A DNA stretch of 64,000 nt from WHSW01 sp963846165 (GCA_963846165.1 CAWJUU010000007.1:372001-436000); one strand, 5' to 3'; shown: positions 1-8,658, numbered from the stretch's first letter. Notes: a model not told the origin generated them from the letters alone. Numbers and translations are program-made.

Positions 1-1270
1 GCCAACGACGCTCGCCCTCGGCGGTCGCGAACAGCGGCGCCAGCGCCGCCGAGCCGAACTTCGCCGCCGCGGCGAGCGCGATCAGCGCGCCGCGTGCGGG
101 CGGCGATCGCAGCGCGAGCAGCGCCCCGATCCCGAGCGCCGCGACGAGCGAGTCGTTGGCGTTCGCGTTCAGCGTGTAGAGCGTCCACGGGCAGGCGACC
201 CAGGCGAAGCCGAGTGCCCAGCCGAGCGCGCGGCCCTCGGCGCCCCGCCGCAGCCGGCGCCCGAGCAGGACCAGGCCTGCGACGCAGAGCAGGTCGAAGG
301 CGATCGCGGCGGCGTGCGCGGCGGCGACGTCGTCCCATACGCCCTCCCACCCGAACAGGAGCTCGAACGGCGCGTAGGCGAGGTAGTTCGCCGGCCCGTA
401 GACGTCGCCACGGAGGTCGAGCCCGGGCGAGAACGCGCCCTCGTAGAGCGCCGCGCCGTCGGTGAGCCGATCGGCGCCGATCACCCCGGCGACGCCGATG
501 TCGATCACCTGCGAGTCGGCGAGGTTGAGAGCGATCCGTGCCGCCGCGACGACGACGACCCCAATCGCGAGCAGCTTCACCGGGGCCAGCGGCACCAGCG
601 GGCCGGCTCGCTCGCGCGGCCAGAAGCCGGCGACGAGCATCCGCACGAGGAAGTAGCCGAGCACCGGATAGGTGAGCGCAACCGAGGCGGTGATCTCGGC
701 CCGGTTGAAGAAGAACAGCGAGATCCCGAGCCCAACCAGGACGAGCAGGTCGAGATGCAGGAGCCGAAACGGGCGCCGCGGGTCGAAGAACGGCGCCAGC
801 AAGAGCAGGCAGAGAGGCAGCCAGACGTAGGGTGCGTTGACCTTCTGGGCGATCGCGCCCTCGTAGCCGCGGGCGAGCTCGGTCTCGACCTGGAAGTCGC
901 GCCACGCCTCGTCGACCTCGCCGGTGCGCCCGTCGACGATCACCTGCGCGACCTCGCGCCCGTCCGGATCGAAAAAGCTCACCTGCCAACGCTGGCCGCG
1001 GATCAACACCCTCCCCTCGCCCTCCGGCGGCTCCCCGAGCTCCTCGCGGACGACGTCGTTTGCCGCCGCCAGCTCGGCGGCCTCGCCGGCGCTGATCAGA
1101 AAGCCGGGCGGTTGCGTTTGCGGCGACTTGGGCTCGACCAGCGGCGGCGGCTTCTCGCCGCCGAACGGGGACTGCGCGGCGGGGTGCTCGGTGGCCGAGG
1201 CCGCAGGGGTCACGAGGGCAAGCCCGACGATCGCGAGCGCGATGGCGAGCTTGGTCCGCGGGGCCCTCAT
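1..1270 (-). CDS. Multi-pass membrane protein, glycosyltransferase-like, 3' part cut by window edge
   Basis: The frame reads from an ATG at 1270 down through position 1 with no stop, so at least 423 residues are coded and the C terminus lies outside the window. The N terminus looks like a signal peptide (basic MRAPRTK, hydrophobic stretch, then an Ala-Ser-Ala region near residue 27). About 120 extracytoplasmic residues follow, including a PepSY-like segment (QVIVDGRTGEVDEAW). Several hydrophobic spans follow, for example VWLPLCLLLLAPFF and KLLAIGVVVVAAARIAL. The motif YGPANYLAYAPFE after a loop rich in Asp resembles GT87/GT39-type polyprenol-dependent mannosyltransferase relatives, but this is a weak resemblance. 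No neighbour shares its strand, so its pathway cannot be inferred. Confidence 0.75.
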   Translation of the reverse strand, partial: MRAPRTKLAIALAIVGLALVTPAASATEHPAAQSPFGGEKPPPLVEPKSPQTQPPGFLISAGEAAELAAANDVVREELGEPPEGEGRVLIRGQRWQVSFFDPDGREVAQVIVDGRTGEVDEAWRDFQVETELARGYEGAIAQKVNAPYVWLPLCLLLLAPFFDPRRPFRLLHLDLLVLVGLGISLFFFNRAEITASVALTYPVLGYFLVRMLVAGFWPRERAGPLVPLAPVKLLAIGVVVVAAARIALNLADSQVIDIGVAGVIGADRLTDGAALYEGAFSPGLDLRGDVYGPANYLAYAPFELLFGWEGVWDDVAAAHAAAIAFDLLCVAGLVLLGRRLRRGAEGRALGWALGFAWVACPWTLYTLNANANDSLVAALGIGALLALRSPPARGALIALAAAAKFGSAALAPLFATAEGERRW

Positions 1271-1340
1271 CGTCAGCGCGCGAGCCTACGCATCCACGGG
1301 ATGGCCTGCGCACCACCACTTCGACGGAAGGAGCAGCGGG

Positions 1341-1724
1341 ATGGGATTCATGGACAAGTTCAAGGACGCCGCCGAGCAGGCGCAGGACGCGGCCAAGGCG
1401 GCCGGCGGCTCGGTCGCCAACATGGGCGGGATGGGCGGTGCCGCCGATACCGCGGCGAAGGCGAACAAGATCGCCCAGTAGGGCGTCAAGCACCCCGCCG
1501 TGCTCAAGGGCATGCGCGAGACCGGGAACAAGGACCCGCTCTCGGGCGGAATCGACTACGAGCTCGAGGTCGAGGTGCGCCCGACCGGCGGCGAGCCCTA
1601 CACGGCCACCTTCACCCAGCAGCTGATCGAGCAGTCGGTCGACGGCTACAAGGAGAAGATCGGCGGCGAGGTCGTCGTCAACGTCGATCCCGACGACCCG
1701 AACTCGATGCTGCTCTGGGGCTGA
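1341..1724 (+). pseudogene. Small conserved-type protein split by an in-frame amber codon
   Basis: A good ribosome binding site (GAAGGAG at 1326-1333) precedes ATG 1341. The reading frame gives MGFMDKFKDAAEQAQDAAK and a Gly/Met-rich linker, then meets TAG at 1479-1481. The same frame continues without another stop to 1724 and encodes a compact beta-rich domain (ISP-like segment DYELEVEVRPTGGEPYTATF, ending in NSMLLWG). The two halves together would make a protein of about 127 residues with an amphipathic N-terminal helix. I see this as one gene interrupted by a single substitution or a sequencing error (CAG or TAC to TAG). A separate start at GTG 1500 is possible but has no convincing binding site. 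Function unknown. Confidence 0.6.
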
Positions 1725-1761
1725 CCTGATCCGCTGACGCACGGCCCTCGTTAGAGAGGGC

Positions 1762-3096
1762 GTGCGGGACAACCGGACACGGATCGCGATCGTCGGAACG
1801 GGGATCGCCGGCCTCACCGCGGCCCATCTGCTTCACCGCGAGCACGATCTGACCGTGTTCGAGGCCGACGACCGGATCGGCGGTCACACGAACACGATCA
1901 GGGTCGCCGACCCGGCTGGCGACGTCTGGGTGGACACCGGTTTCATCGTCCACAACGACCGCAACTACCCGAGCTTCGGGGCCCTGCTGGCCGAGCTCGG
2001 GGTCGAGACGCAAACGGCCGAGATGGGGATGTCGATCGCATCCGCCGACGGCGGGTTCGAGTTCGCCAACACGCGGCGCGGGCTCTTCGCCCAGTCCTCG
2101 AACCTGCTCCGGCCGCGGTTCTGGCGCCTGATCGCCGACCAGCTTCGCTTCAACCGCGAGGTCCGCCCGCTCGCCGGGCGCGCCGACACCCCGACGGTGG
2201 GTGAGTTCCTGCGCGACTCGGGCTACTCGAAGTGGTTCATCGAGCGCGCGATCGCTCCGGAGATCTCCGCCGTGTGGTCGGCCGACCCGGCCGGGATCTG
2301 GGCGTTCCCGCTCGGCTTCCTGGCCGAGTTCCTCGCCAACCACGGCCAGCTCCAGCTCACCGACCGCCCGCGCTGGCGGACGATCACCGGCGGCTCGCGC
2401 GCCTACGTCGAGCGGCTGATCGCGCCGCTTCGCGACCGGGTTCGGACCGGCGCCGCGGTGCGCCGAATCCAGCGCCTCGGCCACGGGGTCGCGATCGAGG
2501 CCGACGGCTGCGAGACCGAGGTCTTCGACGAGGTCGTGATCGCCGCCCACTCCGACCAGGCGCTGGCGATGCTCGCCGCCCCCTCACCCGCCGAGCGCCA
2601 GGTGCTCGGTGCAATGCGCTACCAGCGAAACGAGGCGGTCCTGCACACCGACGCCGCGCCGATGCCCCGACGTCGCCGCGCCTGGGCGAGCTGGAACTTC
2701 CACCTCTCCGACCGCCCCGGCGCTCGCACGGTGGTGACCTACTGGATGAACAACCTTCAGCGCCTCGAATCCGAGCGGCACTACTTCGTCACCCTCAACA
2801 GCCGCGAGCGCATCGACCCGGGTGCCGTGATCGAGACAATCGGCTACGAGCACCCGGTGATCACCCACGCCAGCGTCGCGGCTCAACGGCGCTGGGGCGA
2901 GGTCAGCGGCCGCGACCTGATCCACTACTGCGGCGCGTACTGGCGCTGGGGCTTTCACGAAGACGGCTGCTGGAGCGCGATCCGGGCCTGCGAGCGGCTG
3001 CTCGAAAGCCGGTCGCTGCCCTCTCGCGAGCGCCGGCTCGAGAGCTGCTCGCTACCCGCGCGCGAGCCGGAGCTCGAGCTGGAGCTGGCCGCATGA
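1762..3096 (+). CDS. FAD-dependent oxidoreductase of the amine-oxidase fold, lipid operon
   Basis: A 444-residue flavoprotein starting at GTG 1762. The dinucleotide-binding motif GTGIAG is at about residues 12-17, and the adenine-ribose acidic residue follows in VFEADDRIGGHTN near residue 35. A C-terminal FAD contact region is seen around YCGAYWRWGFHEDG. Proteins of this kind are found next to DUF1365 proteins and cyclopropane-fatty-acid synthases, as here, and are thought to reduce or desaturate acyl chains during membrane lipid modification. The stop overlaps the next gene's ATG by 4 nt, so translation is probably coupled. The C-terminal 30 residues are a low-complexity Glu/Leu/Arg tail. 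The exact acyl product is not predictable from sequence. Confidence 0.87.
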   Translation: MRDNRTRIAIVGTGIAGLTAAHLLHREHDLTVFEADDRIGGHTNTIRVADPAGDVWVDTGFIVHNDRNYPSFGALLAELGVETQTAEMGMSIASADGGFEFANTRRGLFAQSSNLLRPRFWRLIADQLRFNREVRPLAGRADTPTVGEFLRDSGYSKWFIERAIAPEISAVWSADPAGIWAFPLGFLAEFLANHGQLQLTDRPRWRTITGGSRAYVERLIAPLRDRVRTGAAVRRIQRLGHGVAIEADGCETEVFDEVVIAAHSDQALAMLAAPSPAERQVLGAMRYQRNEAVLHTDAAPMPRRRRAWASWNFHLSDRPGARTVVTYWMNNLQRLESERHYFVTLNSRERIDPGAVIETIGYEHPVITHASVAAQRRWGEVSGRDLIHYCGAYWRWGFHEDGCWSAIRACERLLESRSLPSRERRLESCSLPAREPELELELAA

Positions 3097-3839
3097 CGCA
3101 ATCGGCCCTCTATGAAGGCTGGGTACGCCATCGCCGCGTGACGCCGGTCGAGCACGAGTTCCGCTACCCGATCTTCATGGCCTACTTCGATCTCGCCGAG
3201 CTGCCCGAGGTGCTCGACCCGCTCCGGGGCTGGTCGGCGCGGCGCCCGGCGCCGGCGTGGTTTCGGCGCAGCGATCACCTCGGCGATCCGGGCAGGCCGC
3301 TGGATGAGTCGGTGCGCGACGCGGTCGCCGAGGCGCTCGGCGACCGGCCGCAGGGCCCGGTCCGGGTGCTGACCAACCTGCGCTACTTCGGCCACTGCTT
3401 CAACCCGGTCTCGTTCCACTTCTGCTTCGCGGCGGGCGGCGGGCGGGTCGAGGCGCTGCTCGCCGACGTCTCGAATACACCGTGGGGCGAGCGACATGCC
3501 TATGCGATCGCCGCGAACGGTGCCCGGGTGATCAGCGGCCGGCTCAGCAAGCGCTTTCACGTCTCTCCGCTGATGGGCATGGACCATGTCTACGAGTGGC
3601 GCACAACCGTCCCCGGCGACGACCTCCAGGTCCACATCACCAGCCACCGCGACGGGCAGCTCGCCTTCGACGCGACGCTGTCCCTTGCCCGTCGCGAGCT
3701 CTCGCACGACACGGCGCGACGAATGCTGATTCGCTACCCGGCGATGACTGCGCAGGTCGTCGCGAGGATCTACTGGCAGGCGCTTCGCCTGCGGCTCAAG
3801 GGGGTGCCCTGGCACCCGCACCCGGAGCGCTCGCGGTGA
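3093..3839 (+). CDS. DUF1365 family protein
   Basis: A 248-residue protein whose ATG overlaps the end of the flavoprotein gene. It has the family features: an N-terminal LYEGWVRHRR segment, FRYPIFMAYFDL, and the central RYFGHCFNPVSFHFCF near residue 100, followed by EALLADVSNTPWGERHAY and KRFHVSPLMGMDHVYEWR. DUF1365 proteins occur almost always between an FAD oxidoreductase and a cyclopropane-fatty-acid synthase homologue, the order seen here. Their biochemical role is not settled, though involvement in modification of phospholipid acyl chains is likely. Its TGA overlaps the next GTG start (GTGA), which keeps the three genes in one translation unit. Confidence 0.88.
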   Translation: MTQSALYEGWVRHRRVTPVEHEFRYPIFMAYFDLAELPEVLDPLRGWSARRPAPAWFRRSDHLGDPGRPLDESVRDAVAEALGDRPQGPVRVLTNLRYFGHCFNPVSFHFCFAAGGGRVEALLADVSNTPWGERHAYAIAANGARVISGRLSKRFHVSPLMGMDHVYEWRTTVPGDDLQVHITSHRDGQLAFDATLSLARRELSHDTARRMLIRYPAMTAQVVARIYWQALRLRLKGVPWHPHPERSR

Positions 3840-5083
3840 GCCCCCACGAGCTTGCGCGCCGGCTCCTCTTCCGCGCCTGCTCGCGAATCAGCGGCGGCCG
3901 GCTCGAGATCGTCGAGGGCGCCCGCCGGTTTGGCTTCGGGGCCGCCGACGCGGAGCTGCGCGCCGAGGTCGTGGTCGCCGACCCGCGCGCCTACGCATGG
4001 ACGCTGCGCGGCAGTACCGGGCTCGGCGAGGGCTACGTCGAGGGTCTCTGGAGCACCCGGGACCTGGTCGCGATGATCAGGATCGTATGCCGCAACCTCT
4101 CACCGCTCGACCGCTGGCGTGCCCGCATCCATCCCGTGCTCGGCCCGCTGCAACAGGCCTTTGGCCTCGTCCCCCGCAACACCCGGTCGGGCGCGGCCTC
4201 CAACATCTCCGCCCACTACGACCTCGGGAACACCCTGTTCGAGTCCTTCCTGGACGAGCGCCTGATCTACTCGTGCGCCTACTTCCCGGCGCCCGACTCG
4301 ACCCTCGAGCAGGCCCAGTTCGCAAAGCTCGAGCGGATCTGCTCGGGGCTCGAGCTCGGCCCCGACGATCACCTGGTCGAGATCGGCACCGGCTGGGGCG
4401 GGCTCGCGATCCACGCGGCCGGCGAGTACGGCTGCCGGGTGACGACGACGACGATCTCGCGCGAGCAGTACGCCTACACACGTGAGCGAGTTGGCGAGGC
4501 CGGGCTCGAGGACCGGGTCGACGTCGTGCTCCGCGACTACCGCGACCTCGAGGGGAGCTACGACAAGCTCGTCTCGATCGAGATGATCGAGGCGGTCGGC
4601 TGGCAGTACTTCGGAGACTTCTTCTCCAAGTGCGGCGGACTGCTGCGGCCAGGTGGGGCGATGTTCCTACAGGCGATCGCGATTGACGACCACCTCTACG
4701 AGCAGGAGAAGGCCGCGCGCAGCTTCTCCAACAAGCACATCTTCCCCGGCGGATGCCTGCCCTCGCATGAGCTGATCACCGAGCTCACATCCGGCAACGG
4801 GATGACGACCGAATGGAGCGAGGAGATCAGTGACCACTACGCGCATACGCTGGCCACCTGGCGCGACCGCTTCAACGACGCCTGGCCGCGGTTGCGCCCG
4901 CTTGGCTACGACGAGCGCTTCTCCCGGCTGTGGAACTTCTACCTCGCCTCGTCGGAGGCGGGTTTTCGCGAGCGCCGGATCCGCGACCTCCAGATGCTGT
5001 TCGCAAAGCCAGGATCGAGCATGGAGGAGGGGCGATGGAGCTCGGCTACGAGCGGCGTGGCAGCGGCGAGCCTCTCGTCCTGA
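3836..5083 (+). CDS. Cyclopropane-fatty-acyl-phospholipid synthase family methyltransferase
   Basis: The GTG at 3836 overlaps the DUF1365 stop and gives 415 residues, near the usual length of about 400. An N-terminal lipid-binding region is followed by the AdoMet-binding motif LVEIGTGWGGLAIHAA at about residue 180, NISAHYDLGN just before it, YSCAYF, and the catalytic-site segment SIEMIEAVG. These are characteristic of enzymes that transfer a methylene or methyl group from AdoMet to the double bond of membrane acyl chains. The product could be a cyclopropane, a 10-methyl or a furan-precursor fatty acid, and the flanking FAD oxidoreductase makes a methyl-branched product plausible. The 3' end overlaps the next gene by 49 nt. 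Confidence 0.9.
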   Translation: MSPHELARRLLFRACSRISGGRLEIVEGARRFGFGAADAELRAEVVVADPRAYAWTLRGSTGLGEGYVEGLWSTRDLVAMIRIVCRNLSPLDRWRARIHPVLGPLQQAFGLVPRNTRSGAASNISAHYDLGNTLFESFLDERLIYSCAYFPAPDSTLEQAQFAKLERICSGLELGPDDHLVEIGTGWGGLAIHAAGEYGCRVTTTTISREQYAYTRERVGEAGLEDRVDVVLRDYRDLEGSYDKLVSIEMIEAVGWQYFGDFFSKCGGLLRPGGAMFLQAIAIDDHLYEQEKAARSFSNKHIFPGGCLPSHELITELTSGNGMTTEWSEEISDHYAHTLATWRDRFNDAWPRLRPLGYDERFSRLWNFYLASSEAGFRERRIRDLQMLFAKPGSSMEEGRWSSATSGVAAASLSS

Positions 5084-5859
5084 TCCACGGCCTCGGCGGC
5101 TCGAGGCGGATCTGGGACCCGGTGGTCGCCCGGCTGGCGTCCGAGCGCGATGTGATCGCCGTCGACCTCCCGGGCTTCGGCGGCTCACCCCCGCTGCCCG
5201 CGAGCGTGCCGGCGACGCCCGCCAACCTGGGGGCGGTGATCACCGAGCTCTGTGACGGGCTCGGCGCACATCGCCCCCACGTCGCCGGCAACTCGCTCGG
5301 TGGCTGGGTCGCGCTCGAGATCGCGAAGGCCGGCGAGGCGGCGTCGGTCTGCTGCCTCTCGCCGGCGGGGCTCTGGCGGCGGCCACTCGGCGCGCGCAGC
5401 TTCGACTCGCGCAGCCTCGGGCGCCGGCTGCACTTCCTGCTGCCGCTCATCCTGCGCTCGCGGCGCGCCCGCCATGCCGCCCTGCGCTCGACGCTCACCC
5501 GGCCCGAGAACCTGACCGCCGAGGAGGCCCGCGGCCTGGTGCGCGACTGGCTCGCCTCGCCGGGATATGACGCGGCCAATCATGAGATGCGCACCCGAGT
5601 CTTCGAGCACCCCGAGCGGGTGACGGTCCCAACCACGATCGCCTGGGCGTCGGAGGACCGGCTCGTCGCACCGCCGCGCCCGGAGCGCTGCCCGCCCGGC
5701 TCGCGCTACCTCGTCCTAGAAGGTCTTGGCCACACGCCGACCTGGGATGACCCCGACCGGGTCGCCGAGCTCTTGCTGGAGGCGAGCAGCGACGGCTACT
5801 CGGAATCCGGCTTCGACTCCGGCTCGGGCTCGCCGGGCCAGGCGCCGGTCGCACGGTAG
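5035..5859 (+). CDS. Alpha/beta-fold hydrolase
   Basis: A 274-residue alpha/beta hydrolase beginning at ATG 5035, within the end of the methyltransferase gene, behind a strong GGAGGAGGGG site. The oxyanion-hole region LVLIHGLGG is at residues 14-22. The nucleophile elbow GNSLGG places Ser87 as catalytic serine. A late acid (WASEDRLVA) and histidine (LEGLGHTPTWD) complete a plausible triad. A helical cap of Arg-rich sequence lies between residues 115 and 180. As the last gene of the lipid operon it could be an esterase or lipase acting on the modified lipid, but the substrate is inference. The last 64 nt overlap the convergent DUF4235 gene. Confidence 0.85.
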   Translation: MELGYERRGSGEPLVLIHGLGGSRRIWDPVVARLASERDVIAVDLPGFGGSPPLPASVPATPANLGAVITELCDGLGAHRPHVAGNSLGGWVALEIAKAGEAASVCCLSPAGLWRRPLGARSFDSRSLGRRLHFLLPLILRSRRARHAALRSTLTRPENLTAEEARGLVRDWLASPGYDAANHEMRTRVFEHPERVTVPTTIAWASEDRLVAPPRPERCPPGSRYLVLEGLGHTPTWDDPDRVAELLLEASSDGYSESGFDSGSGSPGQAPVAR

Positions 5860-6095
5860 AACGCCTGGCGCGAGGCGTGGTCGGTGAGCCCGCGGGTGAC
5901 GCCGAACACCGCTCCCTGAACCGCCAGCGCCGGAACGAGCTTCGCCCAGCTCACGTCCTGATGCTGGGCGTCGGGCGGCTCCTGGTCGTCGACCAGGCCC
6001 CAAAGCCACTCGAACAGCTTCTTGCCGATCAGGCCGGCGAGCAGACCGCCGAGGATGCTGACCGGGATGAAGAGCACCTTTCCCATCAGCTCCAA
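5796..6095 (-). CDS. DUF4235 small membrane protein
   Basis: A protein of about 99 residues in the DUF4235 family of small actinobacterial membrane proteins. A first hydrophobic segment (VLFIPVSILGGLLAGLIG) leads into KKLFEWLWGLVDDQEPPDAQ, and a second runs through KLVPALAVQGAVFGVTRGL. The C terminus is acidic and proline-rich (EPEPESKPDSE). The longest frame begins at TTG 6095, while ATG 6086 gives a protein three residues shorter; neither has a clear binding site. Its 3' end overlaps the hydrolase gene on the other strand. Function unknown. Confidence 0.8.
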   Translation of the reverse strand: MELMGKVLFIPVSILGGLLAGLIGKKLFEWLWGLVDDQEPPDAQHQDVSWAKLVPALAVQGAVFGVTRGLTDHASRQAFYRATGAWPGEPEPESKPDSE

Positions 6096-6128
6096 CCTAC
6101 CCGTACGGATCGCGGTCGAACCGCTCGC

Positions 6129-6521
6129 TCAGCCGCCCTCGTAGGCCTGGGCGAAGAAGTCCGCATCTTCCTGGCTCGTCGACTGGAACACCGCGGTGCC
6201 GACGATCGTCGTTGCGCCGCCGATCTTCGCCGCCTCCTTGGCGTAGTCCTCGGCCTCCTGTGAGCTGGCGAACAGCCGTGCCGTGCCGCCCCTGTCGCCG
6301 CTGATGTCGACCCCGGACTCGGCCCCCTTGAGCGACGACGCGGCGAGCGGGGCGACGACCAGGCCCTCGGCCTCGAGCGCGGTCGCAAGGCCGTCGAACG
6401 CCGTGTCGGCCGCCGGAACTGCAGCGCCGCCGGACGCGGTCGTCGACTCGTCGTCGCCGCACGCGGCGAGCGTCAACGCGGCGAACAAACCGCAGACGAT
6501 CAGGTACCTGGCTCGCTTCAA
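6129..6521 (-). CDS. Predicted lipoprotein
   Basis: A 130-residue exported protein starting at TTG 6521, chosen because GGAGAGGA sits just upstream and the first residues form a lipoprotein signal. The N terminus is KRARYLIVCGLFAALTLAAC, with the lipobox LAAC placing the lipidated cysteine at residue 21. An acidic GDDES and a Ser/Ala linker follow, then a small alpha/beta domain (ALEAEGLVVAPLAASS, ARLFASSQEAEDYAKEAA). An lgt gene in the same window would supply the lipid transfer step. No family was recognised and the function is unknown. Confidence 0.75.
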   Translation of the reverse strand: MKRARYLIVCGLFAALTLAACGDDESTTASGGAAVPAADTAFDGLATALEAEGLVVAPLAASSLKGAESGVDISGDRGGTARLFASSQEAEDYAKEAAKIGGATTIVGTAVFQSTSQEDADFFAQAYEGG

Positions 6522-6549
6522 CCCGTTCCTCTCCTTTATCGGCCCAAAT

Positions 6550-6622
6550 GGGCGGTGCCGGGCTCGAACCGGCGAACCTTCCGGATGTAAACCGGACGCT
6601 CTTCCAACTGAGCTAACCGCCC
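6550..6622 (-). tRNA. tRNA-Val (anticodon UAC)
   Basis: Read on the minus strand, 73 nt fold into a cloverleaf: acceptor GGGCGGT pairs with ACCGCCC, the D-arm contains AGCTCAGTTGGAAGAGC, the anticodon stem TCCGG/CCGGA encloses loop TTTACAT with anticodon TAC, and the T-arm has GGTTCGAGCC. CCA is not encoded. The gene lies between the lipoprotein and the dehydrogenase gene. Confidence 0.95.
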
Positions 6623-6709
6623 TTGTGGGATTGTCGCTGATCGGGGCGGGCGGCAGCCGCGGCGGCGGGAGCATACGATCGAGGCGCAGTCGACGCGGGA
6701 GATAATGAG

Positions 6710-7816
6710 ATGCAGATGCGCGCGGCGGTCTTGGAGGAGTTCGGCGAGCCCCTCGTGGTGCAAGAGCTGGAGCTCGACGAGCCGAAAGAAGGCGAGGCGC
6801 TGGTGCGGCTGGTCGCCTGCGGCGTCTGTCACACCGACCTCTTCACGGCCTCGGGCGTCGACCCATCGGGCTACTCGCCGACTGTGCTCGGGCACGAGGG
6901 CGCCGGGGTCGTCGAGGCGGTCGGGCCCGGGGTGAGCTCGCTCGAGGTCGGCGATCACGTCGTCACCCTGTTCTCCCCCCAGTGCGGCGAGTGCGTCCAC
7001 TGCCTCGATGACCGCACCAACCTCTGTATGGCGATTCGCGAGCAGCAGGGCAAGGGCTATCTCCCCGACGGGACGACCCGCCTGCGGCGCGACGGCGAGG
7101 AGATTCGTCACTTCATGGGCACCTCGACCTTCGCCGAGTACACGGTGATGCCCGAGATCGCGCTCGCCAAGGTAAATCGCGAGGCCCCGCTCGACGGCGC
7201 CTGCCTGTTTGCGTGCGGGCTCTCGACCGGGCTCGGGGCGGCGATCAACACCGCCAAGGTGCGCGAAGGATCGACCTGCGTCGTCTTCGGCGCCGGGATG
7301 GTTGGGCTGGGCGCGGTCGCGGGCTGCCGCCTCCAGGGGGCCGAGCGGATCATCTGCGTCGACCTCTCCCCCCAGCGCCTCGAGCTCGCCACGGGCCAGG
7401 GTGCGACCGAAACCTGGGTCGGCGGCGAAGGCACCGTCGACCGGGTGCTCTCCGAGACCGGCGGCTTCGGCGCTGACTACACCTTCGAGGCGACCGGGAA
7501 CGTGGCGGTGATGCGCCAAGCGGTCGAGTCCGCGCGCATGGGCTGGGGCCTGGCGACCGTCGCCGGAGTCGCCGGCAAGGGCGAGACGCTCGATGTGATC
7601 CCGCGCTTTCTGATCACCGGCCGGCGGGTCGCCGGGTCGTCGTTCGGCGGCGTCAAGGGGCGCGAGGGCGTGCCGATGCTGGTCGACCGCTGGCTTGCCG
7701 GAGAGATCGACGTCGACCCGTTCATCTCCCACCGGATCACGCTCGACGACGTCAACCGCGGCTTCGAGCTGATGGAGGCCCAGGACGGGATCCGCAGCGT
7801 GATCGAGTTCCAGTGA
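6710..7816 (+). CDS. Zinc-dependent class III-type alcohol dehydrogenase, likely S-(hydroxymethyl)mycothiol dehydrogenase
   Basis: A 368-residue medium-chain dehydrogenase starting at ATG 6710 behind GGGAG. Catalytic zinc ligands are visible as Cys40 (ACGVCHTD) and His62-Glu63 (GHEGAG). Structural zinc cysteines Cys92, Cys95, Cys98 and Cys106 lie in CGECVHCLDDRTNLC. The NAD-binding motif is VFGAGMVGLGAV. The pattern and length match the class III formaldehyde dehydrogenases of actinobacteria that use mycothiol, and a metallo-beta-lactamase-fold gene directly downstream is the pairing usually seen for that enzyme. It would oxidise the formaldehyde-thiol adduct with NAD. The thiol cofactor is inferred from taxon and neighbourhood, not from the active site. 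Confidence 0.85.
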   Translation: MQMRAAVLEEFGEPLVVQELELDEPKEGEALVRLVACGVCHTDLFTASGVDPSGYSPTVLGHEGAGVVEAVGPGVSSLEVGDHVVTLFSPQCGECVHCLDDRTNLCMAIREQQGKGYLPDGTTRLRRDGEEIRHFMGTSTFAEYTVMPEIALAKVNREAPLDGACLFACGLSTGLGAAINTAKVREGSTCVVFGAGMVGLGAVAGCRLQGAERIICVDLSPQRLELATGQGATETWVGGEGTVDRVLSETGGFGADYTFEATGNVAVMRQAVESARMGWGLATVAGVAGKGETLDVIPRFLITGRRVAGSSFGGVKGREGVPMLVDRWLAGEIDVDPFISHRITLDDVNRGFELMEAQDGIRSVIEFQ

Positions 7817-7880
7817 GGCGGAGCGAAGCGAAGCCGAGCCGCGCCGCCGTTGAGGCGCCATATCTGAGGAGGAGGAAGGA

Positions 7881-8645
7881 TTGATCCTGCAGCGTGTGGA
7901 ACAGGCGGATTGGCTCTCGAACGCCTATCTGGTCGTCGACGAGCCCGGCGGCAAGGGGGTGCTGGTGGACTCGAACACGGTCACCGACCCGCTCGCCGAG
8001 CGAGCCGAGCGGGAGGGCACGGAGATCACCCATCTGCTGCTCACCCATCACCACTACGACCACGTCGTCGGCGCTCGAAAGCTCGCCGACCGCTTCGGCG
8101 TCCCGATCCTCGCCCATGAGCTCACCGACGAGCTCATCGACGCGAAGGTCGACGAGACTTTCACCGACGGCGAGGTGCTTGAGAGCGGAGGGCTACGGAT
8201 CGAGGTCATGCACACCCCGGGCCACTGCGCCGATCACTGCGCGCTCGACTTCAACGGCACCGACGTGCTGACCGCGGACGTGCTCTTCAAGGGCACGGTC
8301 GGCGGCACCCGCGCCCCGGGGGCGACCGGGTTCGAGGACCTCAAGGCGTCGGTGATGGAGAGGCTGATGGCGCTGCCGCCCGCGACCCGCATCCACCCCG
8401 GCCATCGCGAGCCCTCGACGATCGGCGAAGAGTTCGAGCACAACCCATTCATCAGGATCTGGCGCGGTCTCGACGACGAGGGATCCGAGCCCTGCTCGCT
8501 GGGGCCGGCCGACACCGAGGAGCGCGAGCAGGCGACCCTGGTCCTCTGGGCTCCCGACTACGACGGCGGCAACAAGGCCTGGGTCCGGCTCGCCGACGGC
8601 TCCGACGCGATCGTCGGCGGGTCGCAGGTCCAGCGCGAAGGCTGA
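7881..8645 (+). CDS. Metallo-beta-lactamase-fold hydrolase
   Basis: A 254-residue protein starting at TTG 7881 after a very strong GAGGAGGAGGAAGGA site. The metal-binding motif THHHYDH spans residues 55-61, and further ligands are HTPGHCADH near residue 111-119, the Asp in TADVLF, and PGHREPS. It belongs to the glyoxalase-II-like branch of the fold, enzymes that often cleave thioesters of low-molecular-weight thiols. Placed 64 nt after the putative mycothiol-dependent dehydrogenase, it may hydrolyse the formyl- or acyl-mycothiol product. The long C-terminal region (residues 200-254) without metal ligands is an extra domain of unknown role. Confidence 0.87.
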   Translation: MILQRVEQADWLSNAYLVVDEPGGKGVLVDSNTVTDPLAERAEREGTEITHLLLTHHHYDHVVGARKLADRFGVPILAHELTDELIDAKVDETFTDGEVLESGGLRIEVMHTPGHCADHCALDFNGTDVLTADVLFKGTVGGTRAPGATGFEDLKASVMERLMALPPATRIHPGHREPSTIGEEFEHNPFIRIWRGLDDEGSEPCSLGPADTEEREQATLVLWAPDYDGGNKAWVRLADGSDAIVGGSQVQREG

Positions 8646-8658
8646 ACGGGAGGAGAAC

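Noticed and set aside
1479..1481. TAG read as pyrrolysine or other recoding
   Set aside because: No pyl genes or suppressor tRNA are visible and the taxon is not known to use it.
314..1729. A 471-codon plus-strand open frame over the first 1.7 kb
   Set aside because: It is antisense to the partial membrane protein and has Arg/Glu-rich random composition typical of mirror frames in GC-rich DNA.
6550..6622. tRNA-Val as an integration site of a genomic island
   Set aside because: No integrase and no duplicate of the tRNA 3' end were seen on either side.
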